Notes under the pieces: generated by a model
What the model was told of the DNA's origin: nothing
Databases searched by the model: none
What the model saw: only the letters and a program-made list of their open reading frames with translations
From: Brachionus rotundiformis
Lineage: Eukaryota; Rotifera; Eurotatoria; Ploima; Brachionidae
Direction: 5' to 3'
DNA length: 64,000 nucleotides
NCBI GenBank assembly: GCA_016802295.1
Contig: JAESIW010000020.1
Coordinates: 483,653 to 547,652 of the forward strand
Translations under genes and position numbers: made by a program
Shown: one piece after another, positions 32,149 to 42,330 of the stretch
Position numbering within the stretch: the stretch's first letter is position 1
How the letters are laid out: the number at the start of each line of letters is the position of its first letter

Positions 32149-32418
32149 TTTAAAAAGTATTTTACGGATTTAGAAAAACTCAAAAATAGTTCAAAAGTTT
32201 GATAGAAATTAAAAATTAAAAAAAATTTATTAAAAAGGTTTTACCAAAATTATAAAATAAATTTAAAAATAAATATTTTTACCAATTGGTAAAAATTTAA
32301 AATTATCATAAAATTATCAAATTTTTTTCAAAATAATAAGAATCAAACATGAATATTCGAATAAGAAATAAAAGATAAAAATTATTAAATGCTAGAACAA
32401 TGCATCCAGCCAGGCTGA
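32149..32418. other. AT-rich spacer
   Basis: 3' flank of DEG/ENaC gene 1. Nothing seen. Confidence 0.4.
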
Positions 32419-33831
32419 TTATTTTGGTAAAGGCTTCTTTAATATTTCAACTCTATCTAATTTGCGATTTTGGACAAAAATAATAATCACATGAAACAGG
32501 ATTTCAACTAATTCAGCAAATGTCAAAAAACTCACGCCCAAAAAAAGTCCCAGCTGGCCGCCTAGATTGCCAAGCATTGAGCTAAAATCCTGTTCTGGCA
32601 AATCTTCAATATTCTGAAAACTGCTCGAATCAAAATAAACATTCAATGACACCACACTGTCTTTTACCTGTTGAAATGAAATGTTACCATATGGATATCT
32701 GGACCTAAATGTCTTGTTGGACAAAAGATACTTTGCATAAGAATAACTTGGATAACTAGAAGAACTTTTAAAAATATTAAAATAACTAAAATCGCATTCA
32801 ATGGGACATTCAGTTGAACATGGCCCATAAAAGTTGGTCAAATTTTCAAAATTGTTTATGCATCTAGCTCGTTCAAAAGACGATAAAAAATTTAAAGCTT
32901 CACATTTGGGAGTGTTTTCTTGAATGGCCTTGGCAACAGAACAATTCAAAATACACCATTTTTGTTTGTAACTTCCACTGAAATCAAATGCATTTCTGTA
33001 CGAAACTGAGTCAAACTCGTTTCGGTTTGAAGTATTAACCACACAATTACTGTAAGGGTTTGGTAATTTTTTGATGGTTACTTTATTTAGGATAAAATTG
33101 GTTTCGGCTCCGGTTGGAATGAAAAGACCCTCTTCGGCATACAAAGGCGGTGATGTGCGATTATGGACCACAATCAGAGCTCCAAATTTATCCTCCCAGC
33201 ATGGTTGGTACTCAGGCGCGCCAGTGAACAGTTTTAACTGCAAACCATTGTTTATTCCAGGTCTTTTGGATTTTTCTATTGGTATAGAGTGACCAGTTGA
33301 GTTTTTTCCATAGTTAAAACTAAAACAGTTTCCGAAAAAGAAAGCTCTTGATGGAAAAAAGTTGTTTGGATGACATGGCTTGCCGTCATATAGGCAAGAG
33401 ATTAATAATTTGTCCAAAGTAAAGCCTCTGAGAGCTGGCGATTGAGTGTTTAGCACTTTTGTCATTTGGATGTTACAACTTTTACTGTTGAAGTCATCTC
33501 TGTAGAGAAATGATTCATTCAGCAATTTGGTCACATTGTCAAAATTTTCATCTATGGTAAAATCAATTGGATTTATGTTACAAAATGTTACTGCTGGAAA
33601 TTCTTGGTTGAACGATTGTACAATTTCCATTCTGACAATGACATTAAACTGCAAGTAATTGATAATTATCAGCACAACTGAGGACATACAGTATGCAAAA
33701 AATGCCAAAAAAGCAACAATCCAAAAGATTCGCACAGAAATATTTTTGGCTCTCAAAGCGTTTGGTATGCCATGGATAGTGCTTGACTCAGCTATTTCTT
33801 TAAGCTTTTGAGTGTAGTTTTTTCTGGACAT
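32419..33831 (-). CDS. DEG/ENaC-family cation channel, copy 1
   Basis: A 470-aa intronless frame. Order: a cytoplasmic N-terminus with the gating HG motif (20-21, in STIHGIP), TM1 (about 33-58), then FPAVTFCNINP, the conserved start of the extracellular domain. A cysteine-rich ectodomain follows with several N-glycosylation sequons and SCNIQ...C pairs. The pre-TM2 and TM2 stretch (LGNLGGQLGLFLGVSFLTFAEL) has the G-x-S selectivity filter as GVS (432-434). This is the plan of ASIC/FMRFamide-gated/degenerin channels: trimeric, amiloride-sensitive, sodium-permeable and in the plasma membrane. The gating stimulus cannot be read from sequence. It is about 90% identical to the copy at 47504; the C-terminal tail is the main difference. 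Confidence 0.92.
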   Translation of the reverse strand: MSRKNYTQKLKEIAESSTIHGIPNALRAKNISVRIFWIVAFLAFFAYCMSSVVLIIINYLQFNVIVRMEIVQSFNQEFPAVTFCNINPIDFTIDENFDNVTKLLNESFLYRDDFNSKSCNIQMTKVLNTQSPALRGFTLDKLLISCLYDGKPCHPNNFFPSRAFFFGNCFSFNYGKNSTGHSIPIEKSKRPGINNGLQLKLFTGAPEYQPCWEDKFGALIVVHNRTSPPLYAEEGLFIPTGAETNFILNKVTIKKLPNPYSNCVVNTSNRNEFDSVSYRNAFDFSGSYKQKWCILNCSVAKAIQENTPKCEALNFLSSFERARCINNFENLTNFYGPCSTECPIECDFSYFNIFKSSSSYPSYSYAKYLLSNKTFRSRYPYGNISFQQVKDSVVSLNVYFDSSSFQNIEDLPEQDFSSMLGNLGGQLGLFLGVSFLTFAELVEILFHVIIIFVQNRKLDRVEILKKPLPK

Positions 33832-34260
33832 TTTTGACTAACTTTAAAAGTTCATTTCTTAAATACCAAGAGATGGTCTGATCCTAATTTATGTGAATTT
33901 TACCAAAGTTTGCTTTGACTGCAAATCGGCTTTTTTTACTAATAAAATTTGACTGCCAACTCAATATCAATTTCCTGTTCAAAGCTTTTAAAAAGTTATT
34001 AAAAAGAAGTGAGTTTACATTTTTCTTATCAATGAGTAAACAAATGCATCAAAAACATAATACTTTAATGAAAAATAATTATTTGCACTATTTGTTTTGT
34101 TTTCTGCTGGAATTTACCAAGCAAAATCTCTTGTTTAAGTATAAAGGAAATTAGAACTTGAATTTCCAATTTTATAGAAATGAAATTTGAAAATGCATTA
34201 AAATTTAATTGTTTCTTTAATTAGATGATCGAATAATTAGTCTCAGATTAAGCAAATAGA
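33832..34260 (-). promoter_or_regulatory. Duplicated upstream region of DEG/ENaC 1
   Basis: The sequence before the start codon (GACTAACTTTAAAAGTTCAT, then CCAAGAGATGGTCTGATCCT) recurs upstream of copy 2 (48884-49370), with growing divergence out to the shared AAGCAAATAGAAACATATTT (about 34252). The duplicated block therefore includes about 430 bp of 5' flank, probably the promoter. Confidence 0.6.
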
Positions 34261-34787
34261 AACATATTTATTTGATGCTAAACCTGTAATGAAAATGTTG
34301 ATGCTGATAATTCAGTAATGGAAACGTGACCAACCAGCATATTAACATTTAACTCTTAAATATGAGTGAAAGCTGAGGGTGTACTCAAAGTAACAAGATA
34401 TTGAATTGGTTCAAGGGATTTAAATATGGTGATGCCAATTTTCCAAGGAAGACTAATTTGGTCAAAATCTATTTGGAAATTTTTAATAAATGGTTGGATC
34501 CAAATCTACTCGTTTATCTACTAGTTAAAATAAATTTTTAATCAAGTGATTAGATGTATTGAAACACATTCAATTCAGACTTGTTTACAAGTCGCTGGTC
34601 TTAAGTCAAGACACCAATGACCGCCTTTAAAACATGGTAATTATTTTTTAAATAATCATCTGGCAAAAAAATGGAATTTGTAAATCAGTACCCAAAAGTA
34701 TAGATTTATCCCTATTTTATTTAGATATTTGGTTTATTTTTCCAAGAAGTCATTTTAAGATAAAAACCTAATTGACAGAAATTCATC
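34261..34787. other. No gene recognised
   Basis: AT-rich sequence between the channel promoter and the LINE. Confidence 0.4.
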
Positions 34788-35815
34788 TTGATTAACTCTT
34801 TTTATTCGCATTTTTTGAATTCGAAATCATTTCAAATCATTTTGAAAAATCTTGATAATTTTGAAATATACTTAAGAGTAATTGAGGAGAAAATCAAATT
34901 TTTTTTGTTTGAACCTTTAATAAATAAATCAAATTCAATTTTCGAATTTATATATTTATATATCAAAAATATGTTGAATCCTTGCCTAAATGATCTTGTT
35001 AGTAATATTGTTTTAAAGAAGGCAGCAGTTGGTCTTGTGAGCCCAATCACATTATTGTTTAGATTATCTCTCTCACAAGGAAAATTACCTTTAATTTGGA
35101 AAATGGCAAATGTGACACCCCTTTTTAAAAAAGGAAATAAGCTTAAGTCAAGCAATTATCGGCCGGTCTCACTTACAAGTGGTATTTGCAAGATTCTCGA
35201 GAGTCTGGTCAAAAATCACATGTTAGCCTTTCTTTTAAACCTAAATCTTTTATCTGACGCACAACATGGATTCATGCCAAAAAGATCATGTTCAACAAAT
35301 TTACTTGAATCAATAGATTTTATCACATCAGCTCTCAACAAAGGATTATCTGTCGATATAATTTACACAGATTTTTCGAAAGCGTTTGAGTATCGCATAG
35401 ATTATTATTATATAAGCTTAAAAGATATGGTTTTATCGATATGATTTATTTTTGGATTAGTGATTTTCTCAGCGAGAGGAAACAAAGGGTAATTTTGGGT
35501 TCATCCATGTCAAGTTGGTTAGAGTACCTCAAGGTTCAGTATTAGGACCTCTATTATTTCTGATATTTATAAACGATCTTTCGACTCGTTTAGTTAATAA
35601 ATGTGAAAAATATGCCGATGATACTAAAGTTTTGTCTGTAATTAAAAGCTCCCAGGACAATCTCGTACTTCAAAAAGATATAGACTCAATTTCAAGCTGG
35701 TCACTTACTTGGGCTTTGGATTTGAATATTGAAAAATGTAATGTAATGCATGTTGGCTCAAAAAATCCTGTGTTGACCCAATAGGGTCGCAGTATTATTT
35801 ACTACTACTACTAAA
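34788..35815 (+). mobile_element. Decayed LINE with RT core and (CTA)n end
   Basis: The plus strand carries a non-LTR RT. It reads LIWKMANVTPLFKKGNK, SSNYRPVSLTSGICKILESL, QHGFMPKRSCSTNLLE and YTDFSKAFE (about 35370). After frame breaks near 35400-35510 come VPQGSVLGPLLFLIFINDL and the catalytic box YADD (about 35612). The C-terminal domain is deleted. The copy ends abruptly at GGTCGCAG...ACTACTACTACTAAATAAA (35786-35819), the family's 3' tail. Confidence 0.88.
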
Positions 35816-35845
35816 TAAAATGGACTTTAGTCAAAATTTGAATTT

Positions 35846-35925
35846 CCTAATTTAGTCTGTTGTAAACTATGTGCAAAAAATTCTGGTTTTGTGAATGGTA
35901 TTGTGAATTTCGAAAAAAAATTTAT
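35846..35925 (+). repeat. Repeat shared with 38376-38455
   Basis: The block containing TTTAGTCTGTTGTAAACT and GCAAAAAATTCTGGTTTTGTG is repeated at 38,38x-38,45x with few changes. It sits exactly between two LINE fragments here. It leads into a GTGAATTTC-type end of the MITE family at 61851. Confidence 0.7.
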
Positions 35926-36515
35926 TTATCCATGGTGAGACCCCACCTAGACTACGTAGTGCAGGTTTGGAATCCAAGTATGAAAATGGACATGAATGCA
36001 TTGCAAAAGGTTCAAGAGTGGGCAGCAAAAATACCTTTGTCTGTAAGAAACATGCCGTATGAAATGAGGCTGGCAAAATTAGGACTGACAAAGCTGAGTG
36101 AAAGAAGAGTGAGAGGGGACTTGATTGAAATGTACAAATTAGTGAATGGAATAGAAAGGGTAAGCTTGGTTAAGAATCTAATGAATAAATCAGAAAACAA
36201 GTGACCAGCCGAGGGATTAAGAGGAAATAGCATCAGAGTCCAGAGAGAAAGTTTCCCAGCTCAAATTAGAAATGATTTTGCGGCTGCAGTAAGTGCCATA
36301 CATGTATTTTTCTCAAACAGATAAGTTCCGCATTGGAATAAGTAGCCAGAAAATTTGGTCAAATCCAAGTCAACCGCTAACTTTAAAATGGATTTAGATA
36401 AGTTCAATGGAATCGGCTGCTACAGCTCTACACGGCCAATTGGCGGTGATAGGCTCAGACAATCTATATGTTTGGTGTCGCAGCAAGAACTACTACTACT
36501 AAATAAAGTGAACTA
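35926..36515 (+). mobile_element. LINE C-terminal fragment with (CTA)n tail
   Basis: Reads SMVRPHLDYVVQVWNPSMK, KLGLTKLSERRVRGDLIEMY, then after an in-frame stop continues through RVQRESFPAQIRNDFAAAVS to FKMDLDKFN. It ends TGGTGTCGCAGCAAGAACTACTACTACTAA (36476-36505). Same family as 38838-39800 and 61275-62433. Confidence 0.85.
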
Positions 36516-37190
36516 TTGTCAAAAGAATGGTACCACATGAGCATGTAAATCTTGCCCCCTCATTACATTTTAAGCATAATAGATTTCTTCATAATTTTTT
36601 TTTATTTATAAAAAAAAACTATTAAATTTTCAAACCATGCTTTAGATTTTGCTTAACTTTGATATTCACATATTTCGTCTGATATAAAAACATATACATA
36701 TAAAAACATGTATAGCAGTATTAGTAGTAGTACTATTTTTCTGTGACAAGTTTAAACCCTTGAGGAACAACGTAATAGTCCGATAAATATGACATGTCAC
36801 TAACAAATTTAGTGACATGTAATATTTGAGTGAACACTGATTTTTAAAATTGAAATATTCGCTTTTAGTGACATGCAACAAAAAGCAAATATGCATAAAT
36901 TTATTTATTTATGAAAATATTGCTCTGGTTTAGTGACATGTTTTTAACTCATGTAACATGACACATTATTTATAATAAATAATTTAAGATATAATTTTTT
37001 TTACGAAAAATATATTTTATTTGAATTGAATTGAATTTTTTAATGTATTATAGTTTTAAAAACAAGTAAAAATGTACAAAAATTCATAATATATTGGAAT
37101 CTTATTAAGTCTTAAAAAACAAGAACGGATGAAGTTAACAAATCTTAGAACGAGTAAAAAAAAGTTGGACCACATTTAAGTTGAATTTTA
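36516..37190. repeat. AT-rich region with TTTAGTGACATG repeats
   Basis: TTTAGTGACATG occurs at about 36810, 36866 and 36928, with an opposed ACATGTCACT at 36790 that forms a 10-bp perfect hairpin with the first. No gene recognised. Confidence 0.55.
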
Positions 37191-37194
37191 AAAG

Positions 37195-37330
37195 TTAAAC
37201 TAACTACAATTTTTACAATAGAATGAGTCATTAGGCTTTAAGCCTCTTGGCCAGCACTCACCACAGACCCAATTATTACAATTTTCACACGAAAGCCGAA
37301 AGAGTTTATTTTTAAAAAAAAAAAAAGTTG
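37195..37330 (-). pseudogene. PHD-like cysteine finger fragment
   Basis: The minus frame reads FRLSCENCNNWVCGECW, then NDSFYCKNCS and a stop. The C-x2-C-x5-C-x2-C...C-x2-C spacing with a conserved W resembles the second half of a PHD/RING-type zinc finger, as found at the C-terminus of several transposon genes. No upstream exon is identified. It is GC-richer than its flanks. Confidence 0.4.
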
Positions 37331-37489
37331 ATTTTTAAATTAACATGAAACTCGAATTCGAGTATTTTAACTTAGTGCTTGCATATTACAATATTTAATA
37401 TCTTATCTTGACCTATTCTTTGAAAACATATTTGAAACTAACTAAAAGCCATTTCTTTTTCATTAGCTTTTTTTGAAATCACTATTGAA

Positions 37490-38042
37490 ATGACCATTGA
37501 ATATCAGCATAAGACGTATCTGCACCGAAAGCATTGTCCTAAATGTCTTAAAAGGCTAGATACATTCAAAAAAAGGCAAGTTGTGTCACTTTACAAGCAT
37601 TTATGACTTATGTAGACTGAGGCCGTCGCATAAAAATGGTGTTCATATGATCTCAACATATAGCTCTGAATATGAATATATAATATATAAACTTAGAGAA
37701 CTTCAATTCTATAAGAGTATTGAAAGCTGCTGTAATTGTGCGTTTGAAGAAGAATATCTTATCTCTGATTTATTCATTTCAAAGCGTTTTAGCTCGCAAA
37801 TAACTTTAAATTGTTTTGATGATCGAATATGTAGGAAATGTTTTTCAACGAAGAAGCGTATGATTCAATTTGTAAATGATCCTGCATTTATTTTTGTACA
37901 ATCAGAGCCTGACTCAGATATTATTGAAATTACTGATTTACCATTAAAACTGATAATAAGTGAATATAATTTCAATTTATTATGTGTCACGTTTAAAAGT
38001 GGTAATCATTTCAGAGGAATTTTTTTCCTCAACTTAAAATAA
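37490..38042 (+). pseudogene. Zinc-ribbon, USP-like C-terminal domain (frameshifted)
   Basis: An ATG at 37490 opens HRKHCPKCLKRLDTFKK; the frame then changes at a run of seven A (about 37568). It continues as a long frame to 38042 with CCNCAFEEEYLI, DDRICRKCFS, NDPAFIFVQSEPDSDIIEIT, LPLKLIISEYNFNLLCVTFK and SGNHFRGIFF. Paired CxxC zinc-ribbon elements followed by a beta-rich stretch and a final NHF box look like the C-terminal half of a ubiquitin-specific-protease fold, with His as the candidate catalytic residue. No Cys box is seen upstream. It is either a decayed transposon-type gene or a host gene with a sequencing slip. Confidence 0.45.
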
Positions 38043-38375
38043 AATTAAATTGTATCAAAAATTGACAACATTAAAATTTTTCTTTTCTTTTTTGACCAAC
38101 TTTAAATATTTAAATGTATCAGAAATAAATTTAGCAATGTTTAATTTTATATCTTGTTAAAATACCAAAAAAATAAACATAATTTAAGTAAAAATGAAAA
38201 GATTTAAGTGATTTCCGTCTATGAACTTTCTAGTTTCATTACCAAAGGAGTTAACCAAAAAAAATTTTTCTAATATTTAGACGCCGTAATAATCTATCGT
38301 TTTTTTATCTCAATTTCTGTTAACTTTTATGGTAATATTCAGGGGCATGAAGCCTAAACTTATGTGGTAATAGTC
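38043..38375. other. No gene recognised
   Basis: AT-rich spacer after the USP-like frame. Confidence 0.4.
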
Positions 38376-38612
38376 TTTGAATTTCATAATTTAGTCTGTT
38401 GTAAACTCTGTGCAAAAAATTCTGGTTTTGTGAATGATATTGCGAATTTCAAAAACAAACAGAATAAAAATCTCTCCTACTTTGATAAATCAAAATTTAC
38501 AGGAATAAAATATATTTAAGAAAATACTGTAACATAGTGCATCTTTTTTACCAAGAATAAAAACTTTATTTTCTTATTTTTTATGTAAACAAAATCAATA
38601 ATCAATATAAGT
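38376..38612 (+). mobile_element. Partial MITE
   Basis: Starts with the block shared with 35846-35925, then GCGAATTTCAAAAACAAACA as in the terminal repeat at 61860. It continues with AATACTGTAACATAGTGCAT and GTAAACAAAATCAATAATCA, which match the interior of the 61851-62189 element. One end only. Confidence 0.65.
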
Positions 38613-38837
38613 CTTAACTAGCCTCTCTGTGTCGGACCAAAGGTCATCCTTTTCTCTTATGTCTTTTTTTTGAAAATGGATTAATATTTAATTTCTAACT
38701 TTATCAAAAAGATTATGTAATATTGATTGATTTTTAGTTTTTAAGTTTCTCAGATTTTTACAATGATAAAATAAGAGAATTACAATATTTACACTGAATA
38801 CTAATAATGCAAAATAGAATATACATCTGACTCTTAA

Positions 38838-39800
38838 GTAGTAGTAGTAGTTCTTGCTGCGACACCTAACATATAGAGTGTCTGAGCCCATCACTGCCAT
38901 TTGGCCGTGTGGAACTGTAGCAGCCGATTCAATTGAATTTATCTAAAGACTTTTTGAAACATGCAGTTGATTTAGATTTTACCACGTCTTCTGACAACTT
39001 ATTCCAATGCGGGACTATCCTATTTGAGAAAAAGGTATGTCTGGCACTTACTGCAGCCGCAAAATCATTTCTAATTTGAGCTGGGAAACTTTCTCTCTGA
39101 ACTCTGATACTATTCCCTCTTAACGCCGCAGCAGGACCATTGTATTCTGATCTATTTCTGATCCAATCTCTGACCAGGTCCACTTTTTCTAAACCATTGA
39201 CTAATTTATACATCTCAATCAAGTCTCCTCTCACTCTTCTTTCACTAAGCCTTGTCAAACCCAGTTTAACCAACCTCATTTCATACGACATATTTTTTAG
39301 ATGCATAGGTATTTTTGTCGCCCTCTCTTGTACCCTCTCTAATTCATTCACATCCTTTTTCATACTTGGATTCCAAACCTGTACTGCGTAGTCTAGGTGG
39401 GGTCTCACCATTGATGTATACAATCTTAACCACAACCTTTCATCTCTACTTGTAAATGTTCGCTTTAGCATTCCAAGTATCCTATTCGCTTTAGCACAAG
39501 CATTTTTTACTTGGCGGGTCCACTTTAAATCTGATGTGACCATCACTCCTAGATCCCTCTCACACTCTGTGGCCATTAATATAACATTTGAATCGTTTTC
39601 ACCACATCTTGCCGAATATTTATGTCTTGCATTTAGTCTACCAAAATGCATCACTTTACACTTATCAGCACACAGTCCCATACGCCACACATCTATCCAT
39701 AGACACACTGAATCAAGATCTTTCTGTAACGTCGCTCTATCAAAAACTTTATTTACTATTCCAAGTATTTTCGAGTCATCTGCATACAATTTCATTTTAT
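38838..39800 (-). mobile_element. LINE 3' half, open frame
   Basis: A 5'-truncated but uninterrupted 288-aa frame on the minus strand. It begins at the catalytic box (MKLYADDSKIL) and runs through MGLCADKCKVMHFGRLNARH, ERDLGVMVTSDLKWTRQVKN, SMVRPHLDYAVQVWNPSMKK and NRIVPHWNKLSEDVVKSKS. The 3' UTR (about 38840-38930) ends TGTCGCAGCAAGAACTACTA(CTA)n. Best-preserved copy of the (CTA)n family here. 5' truncation is typical of incomplete reverse transcription. Confidence 0.92.
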
Positions 39801-39859
39801 TTGAAACGCAAGTTATGGGCTTCTTAAAAATTGCGAAGCAAGAGATGATCTGTGATTAA

Positions 39860-40600
39860 AAAGATTTCTAATTTTCTATTTGATATGCATTAAATTATAT
39901 AGATTAATTAATTAAAAAAGTTAATTTTATCTGCTGAAGCATTAATAGTATGATGATGAAGATGATCAGTTTCTTTAAACCCAACACAGGAAAAATTTGC
40001 TTTACAATTTAAAATGTGTTTAAAATTTTAAAATAATTGATTGCGCCACCTTCATACCTCCCGTAATATTTACCTTATTAATTTGAACGATTTTATTTGA
40101 AAATTTAAAAATAGAAACTAAAGCTGAAAAAAAAATTATTTAAAAAATGCAATAAAATCATTTTTTGGTTTAAATTCAATATGATTTTGATCATTGGGAA
40201 TTAATGAAGAATATTTATATTTTAAAAAAAAAAACATTGAAATGTTTAAATTAAATTTTTTGAATTATTTTTCTAAATCTGTTAAAATTAAATTGATATT
40301 ATTAAAAATTGAATGCTTAAATGTTGTAAACTTCAACATTGATTTCTTGATCACAAAGCAATTTATAAGTCTAGGGAGAAAAATCCAAATGTTTTTTCAT
40401 CATTTACTGATTTTGAAGTCGTTTATATCAGATTCTCACTTTTCTTTAAATTTTATTTTAAATTTCTTGAGTCAATTTTCTTTAAATTCTGCCTAAGATT
40501 TTCAGGAGAATTATGAAAGTATAGTGTTTTATAAGCAAAAGATAGCATTCTATCAACCATTCTATGTTGGAATGCATACAAGCCATACTTTTCTAAGAAG
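39860..40600. other. No gene recognised
   Basis: AT-rich spacer. Just after it, 40603-40647 holds about 2.5 tandem copies of AAATCATTAAAGTTATTT. Confidence 0.45.
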
Positions 40601-40647
40601 TTATTAAAATCATTAAAGTTATTTAAATCATTAAAGTTATTTAAATC

Positions 40648-41147
40648 AAAGGACGGTTTACACGTATTTCACATCAAGATATTGACCTTATTTACACGTA
40701 CTAATAAAAAAGAGTTCTTGTGTGTTAAAAATATGATTTTATCTTTTTGCAAAATTGTCTCATTCCAGAGATATACGCACTCAAAGTAGGGATACTTAAA
40801 AAATACCTTTTTTCGTATAAAAGTATAAAAACTAACTAAAACTTTGAATTAAAATATCTCACTCATAACAGAAATTTTATTAAATTTTTATAATGCAATA
40901 TAAACAAGACTTTATGCTCTTTCATAATTGTATTCGATGTATTTTATCGAGTGTTTAGTTCTTGAGATTTTCTTGCTCAAAAAAAAGGTATTTTTTTAGT
41001 ATCCCTACTTTGAGTGCGTATATCTCTGTAATGAGACAATTTTGAAAAAAAATAAAATCATATTTTTAACACACAAGAACTCTTTTTTATTAGCACGTGT
41101 AAATAAGGTCAATATCTTGATGTGAAAATACGTGCAAACCGTCCTTT
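40648..41147. mobile_element. Non-autonomous DNA element with about 165-bp TIRs
   Basis: The ends are AAAGGACGGTTTACACGTAT and its imperfect inverse ATACGTGCAAACCGTCCTTT. The inverted match runs about 165 bp inward and includes GAGATATACGCACTCAAAGTAGGGATACT. The element is 500 bp with no coding capacity. A target-site duplication is not clear. No partner transposase is in the window. Confidence 0.85.
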
Positions 41148-41883
41148 GAACTTAAACAATTTAAACAATCGCATATAAATTACATCCATCTGAGGTTTAG
41201 GACTTGTCGTTCAATTGAATCAGAAAATGCCTCTAATGAGCTTACAAAGCGTTAATCAGCGTAGTGACGAATCTCATCGTAATTAACCACTTGAATCCTT
41301 CGACATTAAAATGACTTGCATATTCCATTCAAAAGATTTGCATTTTAAGGCACAACACTTGCATTTGTAATCAATTTTATCTTTTATAAACTGTAATTGT
41401 GTTTTCGATTATAATAGTTTCATTTGCTGGTAACTTAATACATCATGTCAATTACATCAGTGATTGCTATCTCAGCAACATTCATCACACCGGTGATTCA
41501 TATTATTCAAAACCTAACGCTAAAGCTCAGGATACCGTTCAAAACTTTGATGTTCAGGGCATATCTCTTGGTCAAGTATGAAAGAGTCGCATATTTTATC
41601 CTCCTTTTTTAAAAATATAAGGAGATGAACATGTACAAGTCCCCGTTTTTGGAAATCAACCACACTGACTTATGCGTTGACAGCACCGAGTATCTTAGGA
41701 TCGATTAAGTCTCTTATCAAACTCCTGGTACTTGGAAAAAAAAACTCGACGCATATGTCAGGCCTGCTTGTGTTTTGTAAACGATTTAATACGCGCTGCA
41801 TCTCTGGACGACGAATAATCTAGTCGGCTTCTCTCCAATTTGACAAAAGAATCGAAATTTGTTGTTGAGAAAGCTAAGAAGTC
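41148..41883. other. Unassigned, GC-richer stretch
   Basis: No gene recognised. Parts (41620-41860) have higher GC than the flanks and short broken frames, and probably belong with the decayed ORF at 41884-42330. Confidence 0.3.
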
Positions 41884-42330
41884 TTATATATGGAATTTGC
41901 ACAGTTGTCTCAGTAACTTAATCGAAATGCATAATATTTCCCTATGGATACTTATCCTATCGGCTTTGATCGATACGCCACTCAATATATTTGAATCGGT
42001 TGTGTAATCTAAAGGCTCCATAATGCAAAAAAATGCTGAAAATGGGTCTACGAATGGATTGTTAAAATTGATCTCTTCCAAATCTTGATTAAGTTTTTTA
42101 AAAATGTGACTCCAAAAACCTTTGGTATCTCCCGAAATTATTTCAGCGATTTGACCTCCGCCAGTTCTTGGATTAAATCGGCTTGGTATATATTAAGCGA
42201 ACTCAGCTGCCTGATCAACCCGATATAAGCGCATTTTGAGATTTTGAACATAACCATTTATTGTTGCGGCTTGTACTTCTAATTGCCGGTTTTAATTAGT
42301 GTACTGCTGCACAAATGGATTATTTATTTA
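41884..42330 (-). pseudogene. Decayed ORF of unknown, probably mobile origin
   Basis: The minus frame reads RQLEVQAATINGYVQNLKMR, one in-frame stop, then RFNPRTGGGQIAEIISGDTK, GFWSHIFKKLNQDLEEINFN and ADRISIHREI. Coding-like composition and higher GC than surroundings. I do not recognise the family. The stop near 42195 and loss of frame after 41884 suggest decay. Confidence 0.4.
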
